DNA of 64,000 nt from an uncultured Caldilineaceae bacterium (lineage in GTDB: Bacteria; Chloroflexota; Anaerolineae; Caldilineales; Caldilineaceae). The notes below the pieces were generated by a model. The model was not told the DNA's origin, made no database searches, and saw only the letters and a program-made list of their open reading frames with translations. A program made the translations under genes and the position numbers. Location of the stretch: NCBI GenBank assembly GCA_951813625.1, contig CATOTS010000041.1, positions 1-64,000 on the forward strand, read 5' to 3'. This document shows positions 43,409 to 51,197 of the stretch, piece after piece. Position 1 is the first letter of the stretch. Every line of letters starts with the position of its first letter.

Positions 43409-43960
43409 TCAGGCAACTCGCGGCTGGAGGAGCCCGTATTGGCCGTCCTTGCGGCCGTAGACGATATTCAACGAGCTGGTATCGACATTGTAAAAGATGA
43501 AGAAGTCATGCCCCAGCAGCTCCATCTGTTCAACCGCCTCCTCGGGAAGCATCGGCTGTGCCACAAACTGCTTGGTCCGCACGATCAGAGACGGCTCCTC
43601 CGGCAACTGGGTGGCCGAGAGATCGACTGCCGCAGCCGCAGCCGCGGCATCTCTTCTGCGGCTCTGGAAGCGCCGCCCTTTGAAGCGCTCGATTTGGCGA
43701 TACATCTTGTCGGCGATTGCATCGATCGAGGCGAACAGGTCCTCGCTCGACTCTTCCGCACGCAGAATCTGCCGGCCGGCCCAAACGGTCAATTGGGCCG
43801 TGTAGCGGTCCGACGAAGCGCGCGTCTCGCTGCGTACCAGCTCAGCCCTGGCCTCCCGTATCTGTGGCAGGTACTTGTCCAGTCTGCCGACCTTCGTCTC
43901 TACGTACTCCTGTACCCTATCCGATATGGCGACGTTTTTGCCGTGTACAGTCAGGTTCAT
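43409..43960 (-). CDS. hpf: Ribosome hibernation promoting factor, long form
   Basis: The start is the ATG at 43960 (MNLTVHGKNV), giving 183 residues. The N-terminal domain is the S30AE fold (VQEYVETKVGRLDKYLP, LTVWAGRQILRAEESSEDLFASIDAIADKMYRQI). The C-terminal domain (LIVRTKQFVAQPMLPEEAVEQMELLGHDFFIFYN) is the dimerisation part that joins ribosomes into 100S particles. An alanine-rich linker (DAAAAAAAVD) joins the two. The lone position 100 bp downstream of the comF gene is common for this gene. Confidence 0.95.
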   Translation of the reverse strand: MNLTVHGKNVAISDRVQEYVETKVGRLDKYLPQIREARAELVRSETRASSDRYTAQLTVWAGRQILRAEESSEDLFASIDAIADKMYRQIERFKGRRFQSRRRDAAAAAAAVDLSATQLPEEPSLIVRTKQFVAQPMLPEEAVEQMELLGHDFFIFYNVDTSSLNIVYGRKDGQYGLLQPRVA

Positions 43961-44064
43961 GCTGTGATCTCCCGTCTTTGCAAACATGCCTCAATTGTAA
44001 GTCTGCTCAGCGTCTGATCCAAAGGGGGCCTTCGCAGAATTCGCACCAGGAACTGCCCTTTCTC

Positions 44065-44802
44065 TCAACGGAACAGTTCGTCCTCCTTTTGAGCCGGCTG
44101 CGACAGCGCCAGGCCGTATACGGCAGAAGCTCCCGCCGCACGTAACGCCACGGCGCATTCCGACAACGTCGAACCGGTCGTACTGACATCGTCCACCACG
44201 AGCAACGCCTTCCCTCGGACGCGGTCGGAAGAGGCGCTAAACGCGTCCTTTACATTTGCAACGCGGTCGCGCGCTTGCAGCCCGACCTGGGACGGAGTAC
44301 TCCTGACGCGCGCCACTGCGTCTCCCATGACCGGAATGCCGCTGCCGCTTGCGAAACAGTCCGCCAGCAATCGAGACTGGTTGTAGCCCCTCTCCGCCAA
44401 TCTTCCCTCGTGCAACGGAATCGGCAAGATTCCGTCCAGCCGGGCAAATATGCCAGGCCACGGATCTGCTTGCGTTGCTGCGCGCAAATAACGCGCCAGG
44501 TGCGATGCAAGTTCCACGCCTCCTTGGTATTTCAGTGCATGGATCGCCTCTGCAAGCGGCGAAAGGTGCAAAGTCGCCGCCCAAATCAGTGCCAGCGGAC
44601 TGCGGCATTGCGGACACGGCCCGCCGCTAACCGCGACTGCAGGCGGCAGAGCGAAATCACAATCGCGACAGTTTCGGGGTGGCCGCGCCGGCAGCACCTC
44701 CTGGGCGCATCGGTCGCAGATTGATTGTCCGCTTCGGCTGCAACCGACGCAACGGGGAGGAAAAAGCAGATCGAGCAGGAACGAATTGACGCGTTCTATC
44801 AA
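44065..44802 (-). CDS. comF: ComF-family phosphoribosyltransferase
   Basis: The 245-residue protein has an N-terminal zinc-finger (CVGCSRSGQSICDRC, CRDC, CPQC) and a C-terminal phosphoribosyltransferase fold with LLVVDDVSTTGSTLSECA as the PRPP loop. GILPIPLHEGRLAERGYNQSRLLA is the family signature. ComF proteins are needed for DNA uptake in competent bacteria. The start is TTG at 44802. hpf follows it in the same direction, as in several other bacteria. Confidence 0.9.
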   Translation of the reverse strand: MIERVNSFLLDLLFPPRCVGCSRSGQSICDRCAQEVLPARPPRNCRDCDFALPPAVAVSGGPCPQCRSPLALIWAATLHLSPLAEAIHALKYQGGVELASHLARYLRAATQADPWPGIFARLDGILPIPLHEGRLAERGYNQSRLLADCFASGSGIPVMGDAVARVRSTPSQVGLQARDRVANVKDAFSASSDRVRGKALLVVDDVSTTGSTLSECAVALRAAGASAVYGLALSQPAQKEDELFR

Positions 44803-44864
44803 GGGTCGAAGGTGTATTCGAATCGTAGACGGAAGGCGGCAGCAGGCTGACGGCGGGCAAAAGT

Positions 44865-45056
44865 CTAGAGCATCAACCCCGCACGAAATGCCTCAGAAGC
44901 GACAGGGAACCAACGCTGGAGCAGGTCGTTGATGAAAGTGCGCAAATCGTTGCCCAAAATCAGCAGGATCGAAAGCAGGACAATCGATACCAGAATCAAC
45001 AAGAGCGCATATTCAACAAAACTCTGGCCGCCGCGACCCGAAGAAGGCCTGAACAT
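44865..45056 (-). CDS. Flp/Fap-type pilin component
   Basis: The 63-residue protein begins MFRPSSGRGGQSFVEYALLLILVS. The G-Q-S-F-V-E-Y-A pattern, with glutamate at +5 of the hydrophobic segment, matches Flp-type pilins, which assemble into Tad pili after cleavage before the hydrophobic helix. It is short, as expected. GGAGGG lies upstream. No other pilus genes are near, so it may be a single copy. Confidence 0.7.
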   Translation of the reverse strand: MFRPSSGRGGQSFVEYALLLILVSIVLLSILLILGNDLRTFINDLLQRWFPVASEAFRAGLML

Positions 45057-45361
45057 CGACACAGCTGCGATCCCTCCTTGACTGCACCAAACTGGGCGCG
45101 TATCAGCGCGTGCAACGCACGGCACAGCGCGTGAACTTCAACCTATTGTCACGGAATTCCACCCGAAGAGCAACTCCTCTGGGGTCTTTCTCTCACAGCC
45201 CCTACGGGGAAAGTTCCGCGCGGCCGCGCTCGAGTCGCCAAACTGACCCAATGTAGACCGAAAGAATCGGTATTTGAGCCCCCCTCTTCACCGCGCGCAT
45301 CCGGCTTTGCCGGTTGCGCGCGGCGAAGAGAGCGCTTCTTGGTACACGCATGCTTAGCCCT
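45057..45361. other. Intergenic region upstream of the pilin gene
   Basis: No gene. It contains the long hairpin at 45284-45330. The short frames here are not credible. Confidence 0.4.
45284..45330. other. Long near-perfect inverted repeat
   Basis: CTCTTC...CCGCGCGCA...CCGGC on one side pairs with GCCGG...TGCGCGCGG...GAAGAG on the other around TTT: about 21 pairs with two or three mismatches. It could be a bidirectional transcription stop, a structured RNA or a palindromic mobile repeat; nothing decides between these. Confidence 0.55.
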
Positions 45362-45777
45362 GGGGTGCAGTCCAAAATTGGGGTACAATTTCCTATGCCT
45401 CAGGTTGCAATGGAGTCATGTCCAGCCCACTGGCCAACGCCCCCGGTAGTTCCTGGAAACCGGCAACTGGCAACTGGCCACTGAAAACTGCAGTTCCGGA
45501 CGTTCGGGCCTTCGGCCCCCTCTTGTGCGGGGGGACTCCCCCCGCAACGCCCCCCCGATGTACGCCGCACGCCGATTGTAGGGTCAATGCAGCCCTGCGC
45601 TACCTGGAGCCCAACGCGCCGCCCCCAAATCAGCAAACGCCGCCGCCGCGGTAGGGGCGGGCACGAGGCCTGCCCTGCGCCCGACCTGTGCCTCTCCCAA
45701 AACTGGCAAACAATTTCAGCAACCGCAGGCATGAATTCCACGCCAAACGACTCCCACCTCAAAAGGGGGCTGCACCT
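45362..45777. repeat. MITE-like composite repeat, copy 1 (ISKra4-type ends)
   Basis: It starts GGGGTGCAGTCCAAAATTGG and ends CTCAAAAGGGGGCTGCACC, whose reverse begins GGTGCAGCCCCCTTTTGAG. The ends are thus inverted and resemble the ISKra4 terminal sequence GGGTGCATCC. Inside are dispersed-repeat copy 4, a TAGGGTCAATGCAGCCCTG block and CAAACAATTTCAGCAACCG. Copy 2 at 53245-53775 has the same order of parts. Confidence 0.6.
45498..45558. repeat. GC-rich dispersed repeat, copy 4
   Basis: This is GGACGTTCGGGCCTTCGGCC, CTTGTGC, the GGGGGGACTCCCCCC hairpin and GCAACGCCCCCCCGA. It lies inside MITE-like copy 1. Confidence 0.8.
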
Positions 45778-45868
45778 AACCGCAAGGGGTGCATCCGAGA
45801 TTTTTGCGAGAGGGAGGGAGTTGTAGACTAAAGGGAGGATAAACAAAGGGAAAGAGAGGGAGGTCAAG

Positions 45869-46234
45869 ATGGGCAAGGAAAAGGCGAGGGCGAAGTTTTT
45901 GGGGAAGGCGGAAGCTGTATTTGAGCGGATGTGGTCGTGGGGAGCAGAGCACACGGAGGCTACGCTGGACGAGATGGCGGCGGAGTTGGTGCCGCAGCGT
46001 CAGGAGTTGATGGGGGAATTGCTGGGGGAATTAGTGCAGCAACATGGGGATGGGAGGTATGAAGAGGTGGTCTGTCTGGATTGTGGGGAGAAGATGAAGT
46101 CGAGTGGACGGCGGAGGCGGAAGGTGTTACATGCCGAAGGGGAGGTGAAGATCGAGCGGGGCTATCACCGTTGTCCGGAATGTGGGCGAGGGATTTTTCC
46201 CCCTGGATCGAAGGCTCCAGCTGACGCGGCGTAG
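45869..46234 (+). CDS. ISKra4-family transposase, first part
   Basis: The 121-residue frame starts MGKEKARAKFLGKAEAVF with GGGAGGTCAAG before it, and carries the zinc-ribbon pairs CLDCGEKM and CPECGRG of ISKra4 transposases. It goes out of frame just after CGRGIFPPG. The next frame begins inside it with GEGFFPLDRRLQLT, the expected continuation. The join falls on ATTTTTCCCCCTGG (46194-46207), a T5-C5 run suitable for ribosomal slippage, or a single-base insertion. Confidence 0.75.
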   Translation: MGKEKARAKFLGKAEAVFERMWSWGAEHTEATLDEMAAELVPQRQELMGELLGELVQQHGDGRYEEVVCLDCGEKMKSSGRRRRKVLHAEGEVKIERGYHRCPECGRGIFPPGSKAPADAA

Positions 46235-47216
46235 TTGGACGCCGGCGACGATTGCCCAAGCGCTGCGGATGAGCGTAGAGATACCCTCGTATGCGCGGGC
46301 TGCGGCCCAGTTTAGCGAGTTGACGCATGTTGGTCTGTCCACGAGTAGTCTGCAGGAGTTGGTCAAAGCGTATGGCGGGCAACTGGTGGAGCGCCAGGCG
46401 GAAGAAGCGCAGGCAACGATGGAGATGCCGAGTAAGGAGGGAGGGGAGGTCAGGCGTGAGATACCGGAGCCGCCGAGTGCGGCCATGAACATCTCGATGG
46501 ATGGGGCGATGGTCAATATACGCGGCGAAGGTTGGAAAGAGGTGAAAACGGTAGCGGTGTCGGCGATACGGCATCTGAATGATAGGGTGACAGGCGAAGC
46601 AACCACCCTGTTAAGCGAGCATAGCTATCGGGCCGGGTTGTGGGATGCGAGCGAATTTTGTCAGCAGCAGTGGGCTGAAGCCTGTTGTCGGGGCGTGGAG
46701 AAGGCTGGCTATCTGAGCAGTGTCAACGACGGCGCAGCCTGGATCTGGAACATCGTGCGCATGTGTTATGGCAACTGTGTCGAAATCATCGACTGGTGGC
46801 ACGCTGTCGAAAAGCTGTGGCTAATCGCCCAGCACCGGTTCGGCACGGAAACAGAGGAGGCGACAGCATGGGTCTCTGCGCAGAAACAACTCTTAATCGA
46901 GGGGAGCCTCCGCCAACTTGTGCGCAACATCCGCCTGCTTTACCCCAGAGGAAACACCCTGCCCGACGCTGTGCGCAACGCAACGCACTATCTCTTCCAC
47001 AATCGCAGACGTATGCGTTACCGCCTCTTCCGCGAAGCAGGCTATCCCATCGGCAGCGGAACGGTCGAGTCAGCTTGCAAACTGGTCGTTCAACAACGTC
47101 TCAAACAGTCGGGCATGCGCTGGTCTCGACACGGCGCTCAAGCTATGCTCGCACTACGGGCTACGCTCCTTAGTCAACCCTCCCACCGTTCACTCCCACT
47201 AATCGGACTCGCCTGA
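46182..47216 (+). CDS. ISKra4-family transposase, main part
   Basis: The 344-residue frame has the expected order: FFPLDRRLQL, ISMDGAMV, IRHLNDRVTGEA, CVEIIDWWHAVEKLW with the catalytic acid, and GYPIGSGTVESACKLVVQQR with GMRWSRHGAQAMLALR near the end, which is the ISKra4 signature. It needs a +1 shift from the preceding frame to include the N-terminal zinc ribbon. The target duplication is intact, so a functional, slippage-made fusion protein is plausible. Confidence 0.85.
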   Translation: MGEGFFPLDRRLQLTRRSWTPATIAQALRMSVEIPSYARAAAQFSELTHVGLSTSSLQELVKAYGGQLVERQAEEAQATMEMPSKEGGEVRREIPEPPSAAMNISMDGAMVNIRGEGWKEVKTVAVSAIRHLNDRVTGEATTLLSEHSYRAGLWDASEFCQQQWAEACCRGVEKAGYLSSVNDGAAWIWNIVRMCYGNCVEIIDWWHAVEKLWLIAQHRFGTETEEATAWVSAQKQLLIEGSLRQLVRNIRLLYPRGNTLPDAVRNATHYLFHNRRRMRYRLFREAGYPIGSGTVESACKLVVQQRLKQSGMRWSRHGAQAMLALRATLLSQPSHRSLPLIGLA

Positions 47217-47255
47217 AATCCAAAAATCCTGGATGCACCCACCGCAAGCACCCTT

Positions 47256-47285
47256 TTGCCACTTTGGACGCGGGAATGTTATGAT
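47256..47285 (+). promoter_or_regulatory. Putative promoter of the zinc-ribbon gene
   Basis: TTGCCA at 47256-47261 and TATGAT at 47280-47285 are separated by 18 bases. It lies immediately right of the ISKra4 element and about 200 bp before the gene. Confidence 0.5.
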
Positions 47286-47483
47286 GAAGAGTGCCCGATA
47301 GCCCCTCGGCCTCAGCATGAAGGCGGCATTCGGCACCACAGGCCCGACCCGCACCGACTACAGCCTTCTGGAGCCGCCAACCGAAGCATTCGATATCTCG
47401 CCGTCTCGTTCCACTGTTTGAATCAACTTTGCCGATACCATCTGGTGAAGGCGCGAGGCGCTCAAGCGATCAACGTAACTGCA
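47286..47483 (+). other. 5' leader of the zinc-ribbon gene
   Basis: These 198 transcribed-looking bases contain no convincing frame of their own. The frame open from 47256 runs through them, but its residues look random. No riboswitch could be recognised. Confidence 0.35.
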
Positions 47484-48200
47484 ATGGGGAAAAACGTGGA
47501 CGCCAAAGTTGCCCTGCTCAAGATGCACGAAATCGACTCGATGTACGACAAGATTCGGCGCCGCTTGCTCTTGCTGCGCAGGGAGTCCGAAGGTTCGGCT
47601 GAACTGATCGCACTTCGCGAACAGGTCCTGAAAATAGACGAGGAGCTTCACGCCGCGCGTACCGAACAGCAGGACCTTGAACTGGAGTCGCGCACGCTGA
47701 CTGAACGCGTTCGCGAATCAGAGCAAAATCTGATGAGCGGTGAGCTCAGCAATCCCAGAGAACTGGAGGCCCTTCAGTCCAGCATCGACTCTATGAAATC
47801 TCTGCGAACCGAGCTTGAAGACAAGAGCGTAGAACGCCTGGTATTGGTCGATTCGCTTGAAGGTTCATTGCAGGAGAAGCGCGCAACGCTTGATGAGCTT
47901 GAGCAGCAGTGGTCTGAACGCAAGGCCGCAATCGAGTCCGAAACTGACCAGCGCAAAAAAGAATACGTCTACCTGAAGAGGGCGCGGGAAATGGTGTCGG
48001 AACGGCTCTCCGAAGACAATCTGGAACTCTACGAACATTTGCGCCGCCGCAAGAACGGCGTCGCCGTGGCCAGATTGGAAGAGGAGGTGTGCGGCGCCTG
48101 CCACACGCAGGTCGCCGTCGGCATCCTCAACAACGTGCGCTATAGCGACGACCTCCTTAACTGCCCCTCCTGTGGCCGTATCCTCTTAACCGAAGAATAG
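47484..48200 (+). CDS. Coiled-coil protein with C-terminal C4 zinc ribbon
   Basis: The 238-residue protein starts MGKNVDAKVALLKMHEID. Residues from about 15 to 185 form a long coiled coil (LREQVLKIDEELHAARTEQQDLE, LEQQWSERKAAIESETDQRKK) and the C-terminus has the zinc ribbon CGACHTQV...CPSCGRIL. This matches the PF02591-type family, common in bacteria and sometimes encoded near RNase H or RNase P RNA; its function is still unclear. No rnpB is visible next to it here. The upstream ISKra4 insertion is very near its promoter. Confidence 0.8.
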   Translation: MGKNVDAKVALLKMHEIDSMYDKIRRRLLLLRRESEGSAELIALREQVLKIDEELHAARTEQQDLELESRTLTERVRESEQNLMSGELSNPRELEALQSSIDSMKSLRTELEDKSVERLVLVDSLEGSLQEKRATLDELEQQWSERKAAIESETDQRKKEYVYLKRAREMVSERLSEDNLELYEHLRRRKNGVAVARLEEEVCGACHTQVAVGILNNVRYSDDLLNCPSCGRILLTEE

Positions 48201-48235
48201 CCCTCGCAATCGGCGAGGCGTCACCGGTTTTGCAT

Positions 48236-48257
48236 CCCACGCCCAATTCGGCGTGGG
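48236..48257 (+). terminator. Hairpin after the zinc-ribbon gene
   Basis: CCCACGCC and GGCGTGGG form a perfect 8-bp stem with a 6-base loop, 36 bp past the stop. No T tract follows, so termination efficiency is uncertain. A second small hairpin (CCTCGC with GCGAGG) lies at 48202-48218. Confidence 0.5.
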
Positions 48258-48278
48258 GGCGTCTAACGGACGCCGCAG

Positions 48279-48350
48279 CTTGTCAGCACAACTAGTCAGC
48301 ACAACTAGCCAGCAATACTTGTCACCACATCTTGTCAGCCCAGCTTGTCG
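48279..48350. repeat. 13-bp imperfect tandem repeat
   Basis: Units read CTTGTCAGCACAA, CTAGTCAGCACAA, CTAGCCAGCAATA, CTTGTCACCACAT, CTTGTCAGCCCAG and a partial CTTGTCG. They stand in the 5' region of the epimerase gene, ending 26 bp before its ATG. Confidence 0.85.
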
Positions 48351-48376
48351 AAATCTCGGTCGGAGGAAAACGACCA

Positions 48377-49132
48377 ATGACGAAGCGAATTCTCGTTACC
48401 GGAATGAGCGGTCTGATTGGCGGGGCAGTTCGGAAGCGGCTCGAAGGGCGCTACTCACTAACCGCGCTCAACCGCAGCCTTGTGCCCGGTGTGCCGACTG
48501 TCCAGGCCGACATAGCCGAATTCGACGCCATCAGACCCGCATTCGAAGACCAGCACACCGTTGTCCATCTGGCCGCGTCCGCGCGCGGCCGCGATCCCTG
48601 GGAGCGCGTGCGCGACCCGAATCTGATCGGCGCCTACAATGTCTTTGAGGCCGCGCGCCAGGCCGGCGTCCGGCGCGTCGTCTACGCCAGCAGCGGCTCG
48701 ACCGTTTCCGGGTGGGAACAGGTCCAGCCATACCGCGCGCTGGTGAGCGGCGACTACGACATGGTGATGAAACCTTGGCCCATGGTCACGCACGAGACGC
48801 CCGTACGCCCCGCCGGCGTCTACGGCGCGACCAAGGTTTGGGGAGAGGCCCTCGCCTGGCACGTCACAGACAGTTCGGACATGTCCGTCATCTGTTTGCG
48901 CATCGGGCTGGTCAATCAGGAAGACCGCCCGACCGACGCCCGCCAGTTCTCGGTCTGGTGCAGCCAGCGTGATATCAGCCAGATGGTGGAACGCTGTATC
49001 GAGGCGCCGCCGGAACTGAAGTATGACATCTTTTACGCCGTTTCCAGGAACAAGTGGGGTTACCGCGACATCTCCCGTGCACGCGAAGTCGTCGGCTACG
49101 ATCCTCAGGATGAAGCCGAGACCTATCGTTGA
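48377..49132 (+). CDS. NAD-dependent epimerase/dehydratase family protein
   Basis: The 251-residue protein has the Rossmann motif ILVTGMSGLIGGAVRKRL, the NAD contact VVHLAASARG, VYASSGSTV, and the catalytic YGATK (Y-x-x-x-K). RVRDPNLIGAYNVFEAARQAGVRRVVYASS is typical of extended SDRs acting on sugars. GGAGG lies 10 bases upstream. It is followed 86 bp later by a creatininase-family gene. The substrate is unknown. Confidence 0.85.
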   Translation: MTKRILVTGMSGLIGGAVRKRLEGRYSLTALNRSLVPGVPTVQADIAEFDAIRPAFEDQHTVVHLAASARGRDPWERVRDPNLIGAYNVFEAARQAGVRRVVYASSGSTVSGWEQVQPYRALVSGDYDMVMKPWPMVTHETPVRPAGVYGATKVWGEALAWHVTDSSDMSVICLRIGLVNQEDRPTDARQFSVWCSQRDISQMVERCIEAPPELKYDIFYAVSRNKWGYRDISRAREVVGYDPQDEAETYR

Positions 49133-49218
49133 GGAGGAGCCCACCAAAACCGGCTTCCCGACTGCTCCTAATCCCCGTCCAACCGTAAGATTCCCGCCCC
49201 AAATGCCTGGAAAGAAGC

Positions 49219-50040
49219 ATGGACCATATCACGGAACACCGCTACAACCGCCTGACCTGGGCTGAGATGAACGAAGCCATTGCCGCGCAGAAGGTCGTGC
49301 TGCTCCCCGTCGCCTCTACCGAACAGCATGGCCGCCACCTTCCCCTGGACGTGGATGTGTTCCTTTGCGAATCGGTCTGTCTCGAGGCGGGGCGCCGCGC
49401 GCCGGAAAAGATTCTCGTGCTGCCTCCCATCTCCTACGGTCTCAACCTGCATCACATCGACTTTCCGGGCACGATACACATCGAGCCGGAAGTCTTCATC
49501 GCCTTCTGTCTGAACATCACCAAGAGTGTCGCCTATCACGGTTTCGAAAAGATTCTGCTGATCAACGGCCACGGATCAAACACGCCGCTGATCGATCTTG
49601 TGGCGCGCAAAACTGTGCTGGAGACCAATTCAATCTGCGGCGCGCTGGGCTATTTCGGACTGGCCCTGGATGCTTTCGAAAGAGTCAAAGAGACCGAGGT
49701 GATGGCCCACGCCGACGAGTTTGAGACTTCGCTGTACCTTCATCTGGCGCCCGAGCGCGTGCAGATGGACAAGGCCGAGGCCGACGATGATGTTCGCGGC
49801 CGCTTTGTCAGCTCGGACAGCGTCTACACCAACCCGGTCCGCTTCAACGATTTCTGGAGTCGTTGGACCCGGCTGGGCGTCCACGGGGATCCAACCAAGG
49901 CAACCGCGGAGAAGGGCGAGGTAATTTTTGAGGCGGCCGTGGAGGGGTTGATCGCCGTAGCCGAAGAATGGAGCAACTGGCCGATTGCGGAACGTTCCGA
50001 CCAGCACACCGGTCCCGTCCAGCGCCACATTCGCTGGTGA
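49219..50040 (+). CDS. Creatininase-family metal-dependent amidohydrolase
   Basis: The 273-residue protein has the metal-binding TEQHGRHLPLDVDV (E, H and D ligands), then ILLINGHGSN (His) and HADEFETS (Glu), the hallmarks of creatininase and mycofactocin/formamide hydrolases. It likely opens a small cyclic or linear amide. GGAAAGAAGC lies upstream of the ATG. The upstream epimerase gene runs in the same direction. Confidence 0.9.
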   Translation: MDHITEHRYNRLTWAEMNEAIAAQKVVLLPVASTEQHGRHLPLDVDVFLCESVCLEAGRRAPEKILVLPPISYGLNLHHIDFPGTIHIEPEVFIAFCLNITKSVAYHGFEKILLINGHGSNTPLIDLVARKTVLETNSICGALGYFGLALDAFERVKETEVMAHADEFETSLYLHLAPERVQMDKAEADDDVRGRFVSSDSVYTNPVRFNDFWSRWTRLGVHGDPTKATAEKGEVIFEAAVEGLIAVAEEWSNWPIAERSDQHTGPVQRHIRW

Positions 50041-50115
50041 GCGTTTGCCGCAAACTGCTGAGGAGCAATCAAAAACGACCGGTTTAATGCGGCAGTTTCC
50101 TGCGCCGGCACCGCC

Positions 50116-51087
50116 TCACACGTCGCCCTCAGCCATCCTGCCCGGCCACACCTCCGGATTGGCGATCCAGGTCGGCCGCTCGCCCTGCAAAGCGAGCTCG
50201 ATGTTCTCTACCGTTCCTGCCTGCATCGCATCGATTCCGGCATCGGTGTTGGAGGCGATGTGCGGGGTCACGACGACGTTTTTCATTTTCAGAAGAGGAT
50301 TGTCCGCCAGCGGCGGCTCCGGATCAAACACATCCAGTCCCGCTCCCGCCAGATGACCCTCCCGCAGCACCTTGATCAGCGCGGCCTCATCGACTACGCC
50401 CCCGCGCGACGCGTTGATCAGATAGCCGCCCGGCCTCATCAAACGCAGGCGACGTTCGTCTGCAAGGTGCCTCGTCGACGGCAGGAGCGGAGTATGCAAA
50501 GTAACAAATCGGCTTTCGGCAAAGATCGTGTCCAGGTCTTCGGCGCGCGCGACGCCCGCGGGCAGGTCGAAACTATCGGGCAGAATCGGATCGTAGATCA
50601 TCACCTTCATTTTGATCCCTTGCGCGCAAATCTCGGCTACGCGACGGCCGATGCGTCCGTACCCGACAATGCCCAAAGACCTGCCCAGCAGCTCGGTGCC
50701 GCGCAGGTCCGACCGACCGATCCCTTCGCCGCCGCGCAGCTGCATATCGCCCACGATCACCCTTTTTGCCACAGCCATCAGCAGAGCGACGGCGTGCTCC
50801 GCGGTGGACTCAGACGGCGCGTCAGGTGTGTTGCAAACAAGTATGCCCCGCGCCGTCGCCGCGTCCACGTCAATGTTGTCCAGGCCGATGCCGGGCTTGG
50901 CAATCTGTTTCAGGTTCGGCCCGATCCGGTCCATCAATTGGCCGTCGTAATAGCGGCCGATTCCTGTAATGACATCAGATCCCGGCAGCTTGTCCAGATC
51001 GCCGTCGGTGACGACCTCCGCCAGCGCACTGAGCCGCGCAATCAACGCAGGCGGGAGAGGCCATTCCATCCACACTTTCTTTTTCAT
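50116..51087 (-). CDS. D-isomer 2-hydroxyacid dehydrogenase family protein
   Basis: The 323-residue protein starts at ATG 51087 (MKKKVWMEWPLPP). It has the NAD-binding LGRSLGIVGYGRIGRRVAEI and the catalytic pattern HTPLLPSTRHLADERRL, INASRGGVVDEAAL (Arg) and GLDVFDPEPP (Glu), with VTPHIASNTDAG (His) at the end. It resembles phosphoglycerate or hydroxypyruvate dehydrogenases; the true substrate is unknown. The gene runs towards the creatininase gene, and the phosphogluconolactonase-like gene diverges from it. Confidence 0.87.
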   Translation of the reverse strand: MKKKVWMEWPLPPALIARLSALAEVVTDGDLDKLPGSDVITGIGRYYDGQLMDRIGPNLKQIAKPGIGLDNIDVDAATARGILVCNTPDAPSESTAEHAVALLMAVAKRVIVGDMQLRGGEGIGRSDLRGTELLGRSLGIVGYGRIGRRVAEICAQGIKMKVMIYDPILPDSFDLPAGVARAEDLDTIFAESRFVTLHTPLLPSTRHLADERRLRLMRPGGYLINASRGGVVDEAALIKVLREGHLAGAGLDVFDPEPPLADNPLLKMKNVVVTPHIASNTDAGIDAMQAGTVENIELALQGERPTWIANPEVWPGRMAEGDV

Positions 51088-51197
51088 CAGTACTCTACCT
51101 ATTCTGACGGAGCGGAATTGGGACCATCCCGCCAACCCTACAACAGACAAACCGTTCGCACAAGTCAAACATGGAACCAGGAGATCGACTGCCGATA

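Larger units (their letters stand above)
45787..47240 (+). mobile_element. Complete ISKra4-family insertion sequence
   Basis: The left end is GGGTGCATCCGAGATTTTTG (45787) and the right end, in reverse, GGGTGCATCCAGGATTTTTG (47240). Both flanks are the 8-bp direct repeat ACCGCAAG (45779-45786 and 47241-47248). The perfect duplication shows a recent insertion. The element has landed just past the end of MITE-like copy 1 and before the promoter of the zinc-ribbon gene. Confidence 0.85.

Noticed and set aside
43105..43416. 103-codon minus-strand frame between hpf and the glycosyltransferase
   Set aside because: Composition is arginine- and cysteine-rich with no motif; it overlaps the glycosyltransferase start out of frame.
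47286..47483. Possible RNase P RNA beside the zinc-ribbon gene
   Set aside because: The conserved GAGGAAAGTCC and ACAGAA blocks were looked for and not found on either side of the gene.
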